Origin: Desulfobacteraceae bacterium
GTDB taxonomy: Bacteria > Desulfobacterota > Desulfobacteria > Desulfobacterales > Desulfobacteraceae
Length of the DNA stretch: 64,000 nt
Reading direction: 5' to 3'
Assembly: GCA_024225635.1 (NCBI GenBank)
Contig: JAAEMK010000889.1
Span: forward strand, 62,001-126,000
Shown: one piece after another, positions 24,350-34,331 of the stretch
How positions within the stretch are numbered: the first letter of the stretch is position 1
Layout of the letters: each line of letters starts with the position of its first letter
The notes under the pieces: generated by a model
The model's input: the letters and a program-made list of their open reading frames with translations, nothing else
What the model was told of the DNA's origin: nothing
The model's database searches: none
Made by a program: the position numbers and the translations under genes

Positions 24350-24799
24350 ATGAATGAAACGGCAAATGCAATCAAGGCGCGCAGCATGGAACTTGCCACC
24401 TTCTATGTGGGCAAGGCCCTCTGCGGCATCGATATCCTGAACATCCAGGAGATAAACAAACACTTTGAGGTGACAACCGTACCCCAGGCGGCGGACTACG
24501 TTGTGGGGGTGCTCAACCTCAGGGGAAGAATCGTCACCATCCTTGATCTCGGCAAAAAACTGGGACTCTCCGAGATCCAGAAGGACAAGAACAACCGGAA
24601 CATCATCGTCCGTTCCCAGGACGAGCACATCGGCCTGATGGTTGACTCCATCAGTGATGTTGTGACCGCCGACACGGACAGGATCGAATCCTCACCATCC
24701 AACATTAACGGCCTCAAGGGAAAATATTTCCAGGGCGTTCTGAAGACCGAAACCAGCTTGATCGGAATTCTTGACATTGAAGAGGTTTTAAAGGAATAG
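24350..24799 (+). CDS. cheW: Chemotaxis adaptor protein CheW
   Basis: 149 residues comprising one CheW domain, with the conserved NLRGRIVTILDLGKKLGL segment around residue 60. CheW couples CheA to chemoreceptors in the membrane array. The ATG has AAGGAG ten bases upstream. The stop codon TAG abuts the ATG of cheB, so the two are translated in tandem. No chemoreceptor gene is present, so partners must be encoded elsewhere. Confidence 0.96.
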   Translation: MNETANAIKARSMELATFYVGKALCGIDILNIQEINKHFEVTTVPQAADYVVGVLNLRGRIVTILDLGKKLGLSEIQKDKNNRNIIVRSQDEHIGLMVDSISDVVTADTDRIESSPSNINGLKGKYFQGVLKTETSLIGILDIEEVLKE

Positions 24800-25900
24800 A
24801 TGGAATCAGTACGCGTTCTTGTGGTGGATGACACCATAGTATACAGAAAGATTGTCAGCGATGTGCTCAACGAGATACCCGGGGTCGAAGTGGTGGGGTC
24901 TGCCAACAACGGCAAGATAGCCCTTTCACGGATCGAAAAGCTCAAGCCGGATCTTGTGACCCTGGACATTGAGATGCCTCAGATGAGCGGCATCGAAGTG
25001 CTCGAGGCCCTCCACAAGATGCCGGACGCCCCCTTGGCGGTAATGTTGAGCACCCTTACCCATAAGGGCAGCGACATGACCATCAGGGCCCTTGAACTGG
25101 GTGCCTTTGACTTCATACCCAAACCTGACGCCGGAAGGATGGCGGAGAATCTGGTCAAGGTAAAGGCGGCCATAGAGCCGATCATTGCCGGATTCAAACG
25201 CCAGAGGCAGATCCGGGCCAGGCTCAAGGGTAGAATATCCGGAACACCGGCACCGGCGACACCCAGGCCTGCCCGCCCGGCCACCCGGACCCGCACAGCC
25301 CAGGCACGGTCCAGGACCACCATGTCCGAGATCGTGGGCATCGGGATCTCCACCGGAGGACCCAACGCCCTTGCCAAGATGATGCCCATGCTCTCCCCCA
25401 AGCTCAACGTTCCCGTTCTTGTGGTTCAGCATATGCCCCCCCTGTTTACCCAGTCCCTGGCAAAGAGCCTGGACGCAAAATGCCAGCTCACGGTCAAAGA
25501 AGCGACTAACGGGGAACCCCTGTTGCCCAACACCGTGTACATTGCCCCGGGCGGAAAGCAGATGAAGATCGTGGCCGGCGCGGACGGAAAGACCCGGAAC
25601 ATCAAAATCACTGACGATCCGCCGGAGAACTCCTGCAAACCGTCTGTGGACTACCTGTTCCGCTCCATTGCCGAACACTATGTCGGACGGGCCACCGGCG
25701 TGATCATGACGGGCATGGGATCGGACGGAACCCTGGGACTTGCCCAGATGAAAAAGAACGGCAGCCTCATCATCGCCCAGGACAAGGAGAGCTGCACGGT
25801 CTACGGTATGCCCAAGGAACCCATTGAATCGGGCCTGGCGGATATCGTGGCCCCACTGGATAAAATAGCCGAGAAAATAACAAAAACAATCATCAGATAA
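24800..25900 (+). CDS. cheB: Chemoreceptor glutamate methylesterase/deamidase CheB
   Basis: 366 residues: an N-terminal receiver (phosphorylatable Asp56 in LVTLDIEMP) and a C-terminal methylesterase domain with the catalytic triad visible as Ser184 (GISTGG), His211 (VQHMPP) and Asp309 (GMGSDG). An Ala/Pro/Arg/Thr-rich linker (about 148-172) joins the domains. It removes methyl groups from chemoreceptors for adaptation and pairs with CheR encoded next. Its start directly abuts the cheW stop. Confidence 0.97.
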   Translation: MESVRVLVVDDTIVYRKIVSDVLNEIPGVEVVGSANNGKIALSRIEKLKPDLVTLDIEMPQMSGIEVLEALHKMPDAPLAVMLSTLTHKGSDMTIRALELGAFDFIPKPDAGRMAENLVKVKAAIEPIIAGFKRQRQIRARLKGRISGTPAPATPRPARPATRTRTAQARSRTTMSEIVGIGISTGGPNALAKMMPMLSPKLNVPVLVVQHMPPLFTQSLAKSLDAKCQLTVKEATNGEPLLPNTVYIAPGGKQMKIVAGADGKTRNIKITDDPPENSCKPSVDYLFRSIAEHYVGRATGVIMTGMGSDGTLGLAQMKKNGSLIIAQDKESCTVYGMPKEPIESGLADIVAPLDKIAEKITKTIIR

Positions 25901-25913
25901 CCAGCAGGGTGCA

Positions 25914-26750
25914 ATGATCAAAATTACTCCACCGGAATTTGACGTTTTATCCCGGTATATATTAGAGATATCGGGAATCGCCCTTGCCAAGGGCAAGGAA
26001 TATCTTGTGGAGACAAGGCTCAGCCCCCTGGTTGAAGAGCTTGGCTGCACATCCTATACCGAGTTCCACAAACGGGCAAAATCTGATTTTAAAAAAGATA
26101 TCGAAAAAAACATCATTGATGCGATATCCACCAACGAGACCTATTTTTTCAGGGATAAAGCCCCGTTTGAGCTGCTCCAGTACAAGATCATCCCCGACCT
26201 CATCGACAAGCGGACAAAGAGCAAAACCGGCCTGAAACCGAACATCCGCCTCTGGAGCGCCGCAAGCTCCACCGGACAGGAGATCTACTCCATTGCCATG
26301 GCCCTGACCGAAATAGGTATCGTCCCGACAAGCTACAACCTCAAACTGCTTGGCACGGATATCTCAAATGCCGCCGTGGCCCAGGCAAGCTATGGGTGGT
26401 ACAACAAGTTTGAAATTGCCCGGGGCCTGGACCAGAAGCGGCTCAACCGCTTTTTCAGCCCGGACAAGGATGGCTGGCGGATCAAGGACGAGATCCGTTT
26501 CATGGCACAATTCAAAACCATGAACCTCATGAAGCCCTTCATCGGCCTTGGAAAATTTGACATTATCCTTTGCCGGAACGTCATGATCTACTTCTCCCCG
26601 GAAGACCGGCGAAAAATCTACGCCAACATCGCCAAGGTGCTCGAACCCGACGGCTACCTTCTCATCGGATCCACCGAATCCCTTGCAAACGACTGTGATC
26701 TATTCGTGCCCCAGCGATACCTCAAATCCGTTTTTTATCAGTTTAAATAG
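25914..26750 (+). CDS. cheR: Chemoreceptor methyltransferase CheR
   Basis: 278 residues with the CheR N-terminal helical domain and the SAM-binding domain: TNETYFFRD, WSAASSTGQEIYSIAM (motif I) and the CRNVMIYF signature. It methylates receptor glutamates. It begins 13 bases after cheB with AGGG upstream. There is no C-terminal TPR extension. Confidence 0.97.
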   Translation: MIKITPPEFDVLSRYILEISGIALAKGKEYLVETRLSPLVEELGCTSYTEFHKRAKSDFKKDIEKNIIDAISTNETYFFRDKAPFELLQYKIIPDLIDKRTKSKTGLKPNIRLWSAASSTGQEIYSIAMALTEIGIVPTSYNLKLLGTDISNAAVAQASYGWYNKFEIARGLDQKRLNRFFSPDKDGWRIKDEIRFMAQFKTMNLMKPFIGLGKFDIILCRNVMIYFSPEDRRKIYANIAKVLEPDGYLLIGSTESLANDCDLFVPQRYLKSVFYQFK

Positions 26751-26771
26751 AATCAGTCGAGGTTACAACCT

Positions 26772-28451
26772 ATGAACAGGATAGATTCAAAAGAATTCAT
26801 GGACGAGCTGTTTTTCTGCCTCAAGCAGGAAGACATCGTCAAGGCAAAGGCCCTGCTGCAGTTTGCGTCGGACTCGAACATCGACATCACCGTACAGCAG
26901 CAGGCCCTGCTGGCGTTGGGCCAAGCCCCTGAAGCAATCGCGTTTCCGCTTCTGGAGTATCTCCTGAAGATTGATATCTCCAATCCCGATCTCAATGAGG
27001 CCCTTTATGAGCTTATTCTGGACAAGTCATACGGCAACACGGATCTCGTACTGAAATACATTCACCAGGACCACCGGAAGAGCCGCCTTGTTTTTCTCCA
27101 GGCGGCAGGGGATCTCATGCTGACGGACGCGGCGCCCGAGCTTGCCAAAATCCTTCAGCTGGAGACGGACAAGGAGATTCTCATCACGGCCGTAAAGGCC
27201 CTGGGCGCCCTCAGGATTCCCCAGTACCTTCCCACCATCGCATCGGTCATGGCCGACCCCGACATGGAGATCAAACAGACCGCTATCTATGCCATGGCGG
27301 AGATGGGGGAAGAGAAAGCCGTGGACCAGCTCTTCAAGGTGATCACAGGGCACGATGAGTCCGATCTTCTCGCCATCGAGGCCCTGGCGGGAATCCAGAA
27401 CCAGCATGCCCTGAACGGCCTTGCGAAACTGCTCGACTCGAGTCACACCCACATCCGGGATGCGGCCATCGACCAGCTCATCGAGATCGGCAAAAAGGCG
27501 GTTCCCACCTTGACAACGGCCACCCGCAATGCCGAGGCCGACTACATGATCCATCTTGTTACCACCCTGGGTTATATCGGCGACCAGTCCGCCCTGCCCA
27601 CCCTCCTGGACATCATTAACGTACGGCCCAAGGATCCCAACATCCGCCAGGCCCTGTACGAAGCCCTGGAACGGCTACCGTCTACCAAATCGGCCATCAG
27701 CCTCGCAAACGGTCTCCAGGACGAAGTCGAGGCCGTGCGAATGAGTGCGGCGCGGGCCGTGGATAAAAACCTCTCCAAGGTGCTTGTGGCAGGCCTCAAG
27801 AACATCGTGAGACTGAAAGACGAAGGGGCGAAGGGCGCGGTTGCCGCCCTAATCGATGCCGAGGCGGACAACATCTTCAACTTTCTTCTGTCCGAAGAAT
27901 CCTTTGTGACCCTTGCCAGGGACCATGTGGTAACAAAGGCGGATCCCTCCACCCGGGCCCATTTCCTGGATCTGTTGAGATCAAAGAACCAGGAGGAACT
28001 TGCCCGTTCCATGGAGGATGCTGTCCCGGCTGCCGCCAAGCCAGTACAACGAAAACGGCCTGTGGAGATCTACGTGGTCGATGACTCCAAGATGATGCTC
28101 AAGCTCTACCAGAACAAGCTGATCAAGCTGGGATACAGTCCCAGGATGTTTGATTCTCCTGAAAAGGCGCTCATGGCGGTGTCCGTGTTCAAACCGGATC
28201 TCATCATCACCGATCTGAACATGCCCAAGATCAACGGACTCCAGCTGACCCAGGAGGTCAGGAAAAAGTACACCCGCCAGCAGCTGCCCATCATCATGAT
28301 CACCACCCAGAGTGATTTCATCCAGATGGACGAGAACGACCATCACGCAAGTGTTAACGAGTCATACCTGAGCCAGTCCGGCATCAATCAGGTCCTTCAC
28401 AAGCCCTTTACGGATGAAGACCTGGAAGCGACCATCGGCCGGTTCCTCTAA
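26772..28451 (+). CDS. HEAT-repeat protein with C-terminal response-regulator receiver
   Basis: 559 residues. The first 420 are helical repeats of HEAT/PBS-lyase type (for example LAKILQLETDKEILITAVKALG and repeats built on AIYAMAEMG), a protein-protein interaction scaffold. Residues about 430-559 form a CheY-like receiver with acidic pair DD, phosphorylatable Asp in IITDLNMP and the Lys-Pro of VLHKPF. It lies 21 bases after cheR in the same operon, which otherwise lacks cheY, so it could be the output regulator. The partner of the scaffold is unknown. A short GC-rich hairpin with four T residues follows. Confidence 0.9.
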   Translation: MNRIDSKEFMDELFFCLKQEDIVKAKALLQFASDSNIDITVQQQALLALGQAPEAIAFPLLEYLLKIDISNPDLNEALYELILDKSYGNTDLVLKYIHQDHRKSRLVFLQAAGDLMLTDAAPELAKILQLETDKEILITAVKALGALRIPQYLPTIASVMADPDMEIKQTAIYAMAEMGEEKAVDQLFKVITGHDESDLLAIEALAGIQNQHALNGLAKLLDSSHTHIRDAAIDQLIEIGKKAVPTLTTATRNAEADYMIHLVTTLGYIGDQSALPTLLDIINVRPKDPNIRQALYEALERLPSTKSAISLANGLQDEVEAVRMSAARAVDKNLSKVLVAGLKNIVRLKDEGAKGAVAALIDAEADNIFNFLLSEESFVTLARDHVVTKADPSTRAHFLDLLRSKNQEELARSMEDAVPAAAKPVQRKRPVEIYVVDDSKMMLKLYQNKLIKLGYSPRMFDSPEKALMAVSVFKPDLIITDLNMPKINGLQLTQEVRKKYTRQQLPIIMITTQSDFIQMDENDHHASVNESYLSQSGINQVLHKPFTDEDLEATIGRFL

Positions 28452-28454
28452 CAT

Positions 28455-28507
28455 CCGGGGTCAGACCCCTTTTATTCCGTTCAAGCGTATATGATCTTGA
28501 ACGGAAT
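28455..28507. repeat. Nested inverted repeats between convergent genes
   Basis: GGGGTC-A-GACCCC followed by TTTT (28458-28474) can act as a weak terminator for the che operon. Immediately after it, a perfect 12-base inverted repeat (28474-28485 with 28496-28507, ten-base loop) overlaps the 3' end of the minus-strand gene. No U tract follows the longer stem in either direction. Confidence 0.55.
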
Positions 28508-29539
28508 GGGGGGATACTTCCACACGGTTGGCTTGGGCAGAATCTGCTCCTCGGACACGGTGAGCCAGTTGGTATCGAATTTCAGCTCCCTGAGCCGCCC
28601 TCCCTCGGACGGCAGGGCATGGGGGGTATAGGCGTAAACGACGTTGAAGATGCAGATCAGGTACCTTCCCTCCCTGGCAACCACGTAATTCTTGGTAAAG
28701 CTGGTCTGGGTTATGCCTGCGGTTTTTGAGATCTCCCTCACCTCGTCCCGGCTAAACTTCACCAGGATCGACTTGGAGAAACTGTTTTCATCAATCCGCA
28801 ACAGGGCCCTTGACTCGCTGCTACCCACGTATACCGTGGTGATGCCGTCAAGCTTCCTGAAGTACTGGGCAGCCACAATGGCTGCTGTTCTCCTGCCCCC
28901 CGCCATCACAGGCATGCCGTAGTACTCGAAAAACTTCTTCTGGAAATTCTCGGCATATTTATCCCCCTTCTCGTAGAGATCCTTGGAGATATAGCGAAGG
29001 TCCCGGGCCAGCTCCTCAGCCGCATCGGCAATGGGCCAGTCGATACGCACATGGAAGTGGGTCAGGGCATACCTGTCCTGGGTGCCGGCGCGGACATCCC
29101 TCTGGATCAACAGGGCGTAGTCCACCGGGAGCAGGGTTTTCATGAAATCAAAGAACCCGTCGGTATCGATGTATTTGAGGTTTCTGTGATACTCCTCCAC
29201 ATCGGGAAAGTGTTTGTGCTTCAACAGGTTGGTCTTTGTGGTCTTGTTGGCGTCAAAGTAGCGGATGTACTTTTTATGGCTTTCGTCCACAAACTCCTCG
29301 CAAAAGAGCACCAGGAACGAATTCTGGGCCTCAAACTCGATGGAGGGGATTCGAGCCCGGGGTTTGAGTTCCCGGGTCTCAACAAAGGGATAGGGGGTCT
29401 TCTTGCGAAGAAAATTGTTATAGGAGTCGATCAAGGCGTAACCAAGGACAAACTGATCCATCTCATCCCGAAGCAGCTCGTAATAGGAGCGCCTCAGCTT
29501 ATCCTTTCGACTCAGCCGGTTTCTTGTGCTGCAGAACAT
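28481..29539 (-). CDS. Conserved-looking protein of unknown function
   Basis: 352 residues from the ATG at 29537-29539, which has AGGAG five bases upstream; a GTG six bases earlier is the alternative. I do not recognise the family. It is a soluble, basic-to-neutral protein without signal peptide or membrane segment. It has aromatic-rich stretches and a glycine/threonine segment GGRRTAAIVAAQYF followed by TVYVGSSESRALLRID. It starts 11 bases after the pgk stop, so it is co-transcribed with and possibly coupled to pgk. The last codons lie in a 12-base inverted repeat. Confidence 0.8.
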   Translation of the reverse strand: MFCSTRNRLSRKDKLRRSYYELLRDEMDQFVLGYALIDSYNNFLRKKTPYPFVETRELKPRARIPSIEFEAQNSFLVLFCEEFVDESHKKYIRYFDANKTTKTNLLKHKHFPDVEEYHRNLKYIDTDGFFDFMKTLLPVDYALLIQRDVRAGTQDRYALTHFHVRIDWPIADAAEELARDLRYISKDLYEKGDKYAENFQKKFFEYYGMPVMAGGRRTAAIVAAQYFRKLDGITTVYVGSSESRALLRIDENSFSKSILVKFSRDEVREISKTAGITQTSFTKNYVVAREGRYLICIFNVVYAYTPHALPSEGGRLRELKFDTNWLTVSEEQILPKPTVWKYPPIPFKIIYA

Positions 29540-29550
29540 CCCCACTCCTG

Positions 29551-30732
29551 TTACCTCCCCTCAAGCACGGCTACCCCTGGAAGCTCACGTCCCTCCATCA
29601 GGTGGAGAAAGGCGCCGCCCCCGGTTGAAATATAACTCATTTTATCGGCCACCCGGCACATCTTGACCGCAAGGCCGGTATCGCCGCCGCCCACCACGGA
29701 AAAAGCGCTGGAAGCGGCCACGGCATCGGCCACCGCCTTTGTTCCCCCGCAGAACCGTTCCATCTCGAACACCCCCATGGGACCGTTCCAAACAATGGTG
29801 CCGGCGTCTTCCAGGGCTTTGGCAAAAAGGGCGCCGCTTTTCGGCCCGATATCAAGCCCCATCCATGTCCCGGGAATGGCGTCAACGCTCACCTCCCGTG
29901 TTTCGGCATCGGCATCGAACCGGTCGGCCGCCACCAGGTCCACGGGAAGAAGAAGGTCCACCCCCCGCTCCTTTGCCTCTTCAACAATGGCGGCTGCGGT
30001 TCCCACAAGATCCGCTTCGATCATGGATGAGCCGGTATCGATCCCCCGGCCCTTGAGAAAGGTGTTGGCCATGGCGCCGCCGATGATGAGCCGGTCAACA
30101 TACTTGAGCATGTTTTTAAGGGCGCCGAGCTTGCTTGAGACCTTGGCCCCTCCGACAATGGCCACCAAGGGCCTCGATGGGTTTTCAACCGAATCCCGAA
30201 AGCATTTCACCTCTTTTTCCAGTAAAAAACCGGCACAGGCCTGGGCGGTGAACTCCGTGATCGCCACCACCGACGCCTGCTCCCTGTGGCTGACGGAAAA
30301 GGCGTTGTTGACGAAAACATCGCACAGGGAGGCAAGTTTTTCGGCAAACTCCCTGTCATTGGCGGTCTCTTCATTATAGTACCGGAGATTTTCAAGCAGG
30401 AGGATCTCACCCGGGGTAAGGGAAGCCACCCGCTCTTCCACCACGGGACCAAGGCAGTCGTCCACAAATCCCACCGGCCGGCCCAGCAGCTCGGAAAGCC
30501 GTTTTGCGGCCGGCGCAAGGCTCAGGCCCGGCACTCTTTTTCCCTTGGGCCTTCCCATATGGGAGGCAAGAATGATCTTCCCGCCCTTGTCCATAAGGTA
30601 TTGGATCAGGGGAAGGGTCGCCCTTATCCTGTTGTCATCGGCAATGTTCAGGTGCTCGTCCATGGGCAGGTTATAGTCCACCCGCACCAGAATCGCCTTG
30701 CCGTTCAGCTCAATATCTCTTACCGTTTTCAT
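29551..30732 (-). CDS. pgk: Phosphoglycerate kinase
   Basis: 393 residues, full length. It interconverts 1,3-bisphosphoglycerate plus ADP with 3-phosphoglycerate plus ATP in glycolysis/gluconeogenesis. The N-terminal VRVDYNLPMD, the substrate motif SHMGRPKG, the hinge-side GGAKVSSKLG and the nucleotide-site GGGDTGLAV are all present. The ATG follows GGAGA. It lies 105 bases downstream of the small Cys-rich gene, the gap containing a GC-rich hairpin (CCGGGG/CCCCGG) without a U tract. An unrecognised gene follows at 11 bases. Confidence 0.97.
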   Translation of the reverse strand: MKTVRDIELNGKAILVRVDYNLPMDEHLNIADDNRIRATLPLIQYLMDKGGKIILASHMGRPKGKRVPGLSLAPAAKRLSELLGRPVGFVDDCLGPVVEERVASLTPGEILLLENLRYYNEETANDREFAEKLASLCDVFVNNAFSVSHREQASVVAITEFTAQACAGFLLEKEVKCFRDSVENPSRPLVAIVGGAKVSSKLGALKNMLKYVDRLIIGGAMANTFLKGRGIDTGSSMIEADLVGTAAAIVEEAKERGVDLLLPVDLVAADRFDADAETREVSVDAIPGTWMGLDIGPKSGALFAKALEDAGTIVWNGPMGVFEMERFCGGTKAVADAVAASSAFSVVGGGDTGLAVKMCRVADKMSYISTGGGAFLHLMEGRELPGVAVLEGR

Positions 30733-30837
30733 ATGCTTCTCCGGATCATCCCGCCAGATGTCATGATTATGCCCGGGGTTGCCGGCCCCCGGTGATTTTG
30801 AATGCTGCTTCCTACCCGAAACAAAATAATTTCCGGT

Positions 30838-31101
30838 TCAGGATCGTTTTCTTGCCAGCTGCTTCTTCCTGGACCACCGCTGGAAAAAGGTCAGCATGCC
30901 TGCATCCTCTCCCCGCTCGATGAGCTCCTCCTGCACTTTTGTACCCCTGACCCCGTCCATGGCGGCCCGAAGGCATGCGGTCTTGCAGGGGCAGTGGTAC
31001 ATGCAGTCGTCCGGCGTCTCCCGCAATCCCCGGTCACCCATGGGGAACACCTTTTCAAGCTCCCCGAAACAGTCCGGCCGTTCGCTTGTATCGTTATCCA
31101 T
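30838..31101 (-). CDS. Small cysteine-rich protein, probable metal or Fe-S binding
   Basis: 87 residues from the ATG at 31099-31101, overlapping the radC stop by eight bases (ATGGATAA), a sign of translational coupling. The protein contains Cys11 and a compact CMYHCPCKTAC cluster around residues 36-46, then a helical, strongly basic C-terminus (WSRKKQLARKRS). Four closely spaced cysteines suggest a zinc or iron-sulfur site; function is unknown. An upstream in-frame start would overlap radC by about 200 bases and is not favoured. Confidence 0.75.
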   Translation of the reverse strand: MDNDTSERPDCFGELEKVFPMGDRGLRETPDDCMYHCPCKTACLRAAMDGVRGTKVQEELIERGEDAGMLTFFQRWSRKKQLARKRS

Positions 31102-31822
31102 GATGAATGTCAAACTCCCTTTTGAATTCGGCAATGATGCCCTTGTCCGCAAAGCTGTAAAAGCTCTCAGACCCGGTGATGACGTGCTCATGCACGGTGA
31201 TTCCCACATGGGCCAGGGCAAAGAACAGCCGCTTTGTGATGGCGATGTCCTCCCCCGAGGGCAAGGTATCGCCCGAAGGATGGTTGTGGGCAAAGATCAG
31301 GGCCGCCGCCCTGTGATCCAGGGCCTTGGCAATGACCTCCCTGGGATAGACGGCTGAGGAGGTGAGGCTACCCTGAAACAGGATTTCGCTTGCCAGCACC
31401 CGGTTCTTTGCATCCAGGAAAATACAGACAAACACCTCCCGATGCCGGTGGCCGATGACGTGATCAAGATAGGAACGAAGATCCCCGGAATTTTTCAGGA
31501 CACTCTTTGCCTGGATCCGCTTCTCAAGGTACCGGTCGCTGGCCTCCTTGATGAGCCGGATGCCAAGGACATTGGTGGGGCCAACCCCTTCCACCCGGGT
31601 CAGCTCCTCCACACTTGCCTCAAATACCCCCTGGAGGGTTTTGAATCGCTTCAGCAGGGCTTTTGCTCTATCTTTGCAATCCTGTCTCGGGGTGTACAGG
31701 GTCAGGAGGAGTTCGATCACTTCGTAATCATGGAACCCCCCAAGACCGCCCTCCTGAAACCGCTGTCTCAGCCGCTTCCGGTGCCCTTTACCCTTGTGCT
31801 CCTTCGTTTTCTTCTGGTTCAT
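31094..31822 (-). CDS. radC: RadC family JAMM-domain protein
   Basis: 242 residues from the ATG at 31820-31822, preceded by GGTGAGG; this overlaps the gyrA 3' end by 35 bases. A helix-hairpin-helix-like region ([17 protein letters not shown]) is followed by the MPN/JAB domain with the metal-binding [14 protein letters not shown] motif. RadC proteins have a JAMM fold, but their biochemical role remains uncertain and the old DNA-repair label is not supported. Overlaps with gyrA and the Cys-rich gene show a single transcript. Confidence 0.92.
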   Translation of the reverse strand: MNQKKTKEHKGKGHRKRLRQRFQEGGLGGFHDYEVIELLLTLYTPRQDCKDRAKALLKRFKTLQGVFEASVEELTRVEGVGPTNVLGIRLIKEASDRYLEKRIQAKSVLKNSGDLRSYLDHVIGHRHREVFVCIFLDAKNRVLASEILFQGSLTSSAVYPREVIAKALDHRAAALIFAHNHPSGDTLPSGEDIAITKRLFFALAHVGITVHEHVITGSESFYSFADKGIIAEFKREFDIHHG

Positions 31823-34331
31823 GGCCCTCACCATGGTCAACGGATTCGGCCTCACCGGACGCATCGGATGCTTCAGATACTTCCGGCGTCTCGTCGTCAT
31901 CCTTCTCCTCCACCTCGGGCAACCTTGCCGCGGCAATGAGTTGCTCACCGGCACCCAGGTTGATGAGTCTCACTCCCTGGGTGTTCCGGCTGATGACCGA
32001 AATGTCCCGGCAACCGGTCCGGATGAGCTTGCCCTTGTCCGTGACCAGCATGAGTTCATCCTCGTCCCCCACAAGCAGAAGCGAGACCATCTTACCGTTC
32101 CTCTCGGAAGTTCGGATGGAGAAAACCCCCTTGCCTCCCCTGGTCTGGGTACGGTACTCCTCGATGTTGGTTCGTTTTCCGTATCCGTTTTCCGTAACGG
32201 TCAAAAGGGTATGACCGTGGTTCTGCACCTCCATGCCGACAACTTTGGAACCCGGATCAATCCGCATGCCCCTGACGCCCATGGAGCCCCTGGCCGTTGC
32301 CCTGACATCGCCCTCGTGGAACCGGATCACCTTGCCGCCTTCGCTGCCAAGGAAAATATCCGTGTCTCCGTCGGTGATGCCCGCCGCTATCAGTTCATCC
32401 TCCTCGGCAAGTTTGATACCGATGAGCCCGCCGGACCGGGGCCGTGAGTAGGCCATGAGTTCCGTCTTCTTGACCCGGCCGAGCTTGGTGGCCATGACCA
32501 CGTATTTGCCTTCCACAAATTCGGGAACCGTGAGCACCGTGGCAAGCTTCTCCCCCTCGTCAAAATTAAGGAGGTTGACAATGGCCTTGCCAAGGCTGGT
32601 CCTGCCGGCCATGGGAAGCTGGTACACCTTGGACTGGTACACCTTGCCGAAATTGGTGATAAAGAGAAAGGTGTGATGGGTGGAGGCAACGAACAGATGC
32701 TCCACAAAATCCTCATCCTTGGTGCCCATGGCGGTCTTGCCCTTCCCTCCCCTGTGCTGGCTGGCATAGAGGGTGACCGGGTTTCGCTTGATATAGCCGC
32801 TTCGGGTGACGGTGACCACCATGTCCTCTTCCGCGATCAGATCTTCGATGCCGATCTCTCCCGTGGCCTCCACAATCTGCGTCCGCCGTGAATCCTGGTA
32901 CTCCTCCGTGAGCTCGTTCAGCTCCTCTTTGATGATGCCCCGGACCACCTCGTCGCTCTCAAGGATCTCCTTGTACCAGGCAAGATCCTTCAACAGCTGG
33001 GCGTACTCCTCGTTAATCTTATCCCGCTCGAGGCCGGTAAGGCGCTGGAGCCGCATCTCAAGGATGGCCTGGGCCTGTACGGATGTGAGTTCAAAGTTTT
33101 CCAGAAGCCCGGTCTTTGCCTCTTCAGGAGACCGGGAGGCCCGGATCAGGGACACGACAGCGTCAAGGTTATCCAGGGCCTTGATCAGACCCTCCAGAAT
33201 ATGGGCCCTCTCCTGGGCCTTTCTCTGGTCAAACAGGGTCCGCCGGATGATCACCGACCGCCTGTGGTTGATGAAGTGCTCCAGGAGTTCCTTGAGTGTA
33301 AAAAGCTCGGGACGATTGTTGACAACGGCAAGAAAAATGATACCGAAGCTTGTGTGCATGTTGGTGTGCTTATAAAGCTGGTTGATCACCACCTCGGCGA
33401 TCTGGTCCCGCTTGAGGCCGATGGCTATCCGCATGCCCTGGCGATCGGATTCGTCCCTGACAAAGGAAGCGCCCTCGATCACCTTTGCCCGCATGAGCTC
33501 GGCGATCTTCTCCACAAGCTTCGCCTTGTTCACCTGGTAGGGAAGCTCGCTCACGACAATGGTTTCGGCCTTTGTCTTGGAGTTCTCCTCCACCTCCACC
33601 TTTGCCCGGACGGAGATGATGCCCCGGCCGGTGGTGTAGGCGTCATAGATTCCCTTTGTGCCGTAGATCAGGCCATGGGTGGGAAAATCGGGCCCTGGAA
33701 TGTGCTCCATCAGTTCCGGGATGGTGATGTTGGGATTGTCCAGCAGGGCGATGAGTCCCTGTACAACCTCGCCGACGTTATGGGGAGGGATATTAGTAGT
33801 CATACCCACGGCAATACCGGAGGAACCGTTCACCAGAAGGGCTGGAAATTTCGTCGGAAGCACCGACGGTTCGCTCAGGGTTTCATCGTAGTTGGGAATC
33901 CAGTCCACGGTCTCTTTTTCGAGGTCGGCCAGCATCTGATGGGCGATCTTCTTCATCCTGACCTCGGTATACCTCATGGCGGCGGGAGAATCGCCGTCCA
34001 CGGAACCGAAGTTGCCCTGGCCGTCCACAAGGGTGTAACGCATGGAAAACTCCTGGGCCATGCGGACCATGGTGTCATACACGGCCGTATCACCGTGGGG
34101 GTGATACTTACCGATGACATCACCGACAATACGGGCGGATTTCTTATAGGGCTTGTTCCAGTCGTTTCTCAGCTCGCGCATGGCGTAGAGCACACGCCTG
34201 TGAACCGGCTTTAACCCGTCCCTGACATCGGGAAGCGCCCTTCCAATGATTACACTCATGGCATATTCGAGATAGGATTTCTTCATCTCCGTCTCGATGC
34301 TGATCGTATTATTATTGTCTTGATTTAACAT
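31788..34331 (-). CDS. gyrA: DNA gyrase subunit A
   Basis: 847 residues. Gyrase A makes the transient double-strand break during negative supercoiling. The catalytic tyrosine is Tyr121 (AAMRYTE). The quinolone region reads [10 protein letters not shown], with Thr82 and Asp86 at the positions of E. coli Ser83 and Asp87; Thr is natural in several genera. The C-terminal beta-pinwheel includes the gyrase-specific GQ box-like segment RGGKGKTAM, and an acidic tail of about 40 residues follows. The start overlaps the stop of the upstream permease gene by seven bases. gyrB is not in the window. Confidence 0.97.
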   Translation of the reverse strand: MLNQDNNNTISIETEMKKSYLEYAMSVIIGRALPDVRDGLKPVHRRVLYAMRELRNDWNKPYKKSARIVGDVIGKYHPHGDTAVYDTMVRMAQEFSMRYTLVDGQGNFGSVDGDSPAAMRYTEVRMKKIAHQMLADLEKETVDWIPNYDETLSEPSVLPTKFPALLVNGSSGIAVGMTTNIPPHNVGEVVQGLIALLDNPNITIPELMEHIPGPDFPTHGLIYGTKGIYDAYTTGRGIISVRAKVEVEENSKTKAETIVVSELPYQVNKAKLVEKIAELMRAKVIEGASFVRDESDRQGMRIAIGLKRDQIAEVVINQLYKHTNMHTSFGIIFLAVVNNRPELFTLKELLEHFINHRRSVIIRRTLFDQRKAQERAHILEGLIKALDNLDAVVSLIRASRSPEEAKTGLLENFELTSVQAQAILEMRLQRLTGLERDKINEEYAQLLKDLAWYKEILESDEVVRGIIKEELNELTEEYQDSRRTQIVEATGEIGIEDLIAEEDMVVTVTRSGYIKRNPVTLYASQHRGGKGKTAMGTKDEDFVEHLFVASTHHTFLFITNFGKVYQSKVYQLPMAGRTSLGKAIVNLLNFDEGEKLATVLTVPEFVEGKYVVMATKLGRVKKTELMAYSRPRSGGLIGIKLAEEDELIAAGITDGDTDIFLGSEGGKVIRFHEGDVRATARGSMGVRGMRIDPGSKVVGMEVQNHGHTLLTVTENGYGKRTNIEEYRTQTRGGKGVFSIRTSERNGKMVSLLLVGDEDELMLVTDKGKLIRTGCRDISVISRNTQGVRLINLGAGEQLIAAARLPEVEEKDDDETPEVSEASDASGEAESVDHGEGHEPEENEGAQG

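Noticed and set aside
23216..24628. 470-codon minus-strand frame opposite cheA/cheW
   Set aside because: Antisense shadow; cheA and cheW domains are continuous on the plus strand.
33201..34214. 337-codon plus-strand frame opposite gyrA
   Set aside because: Antisense shadow of gyrA.
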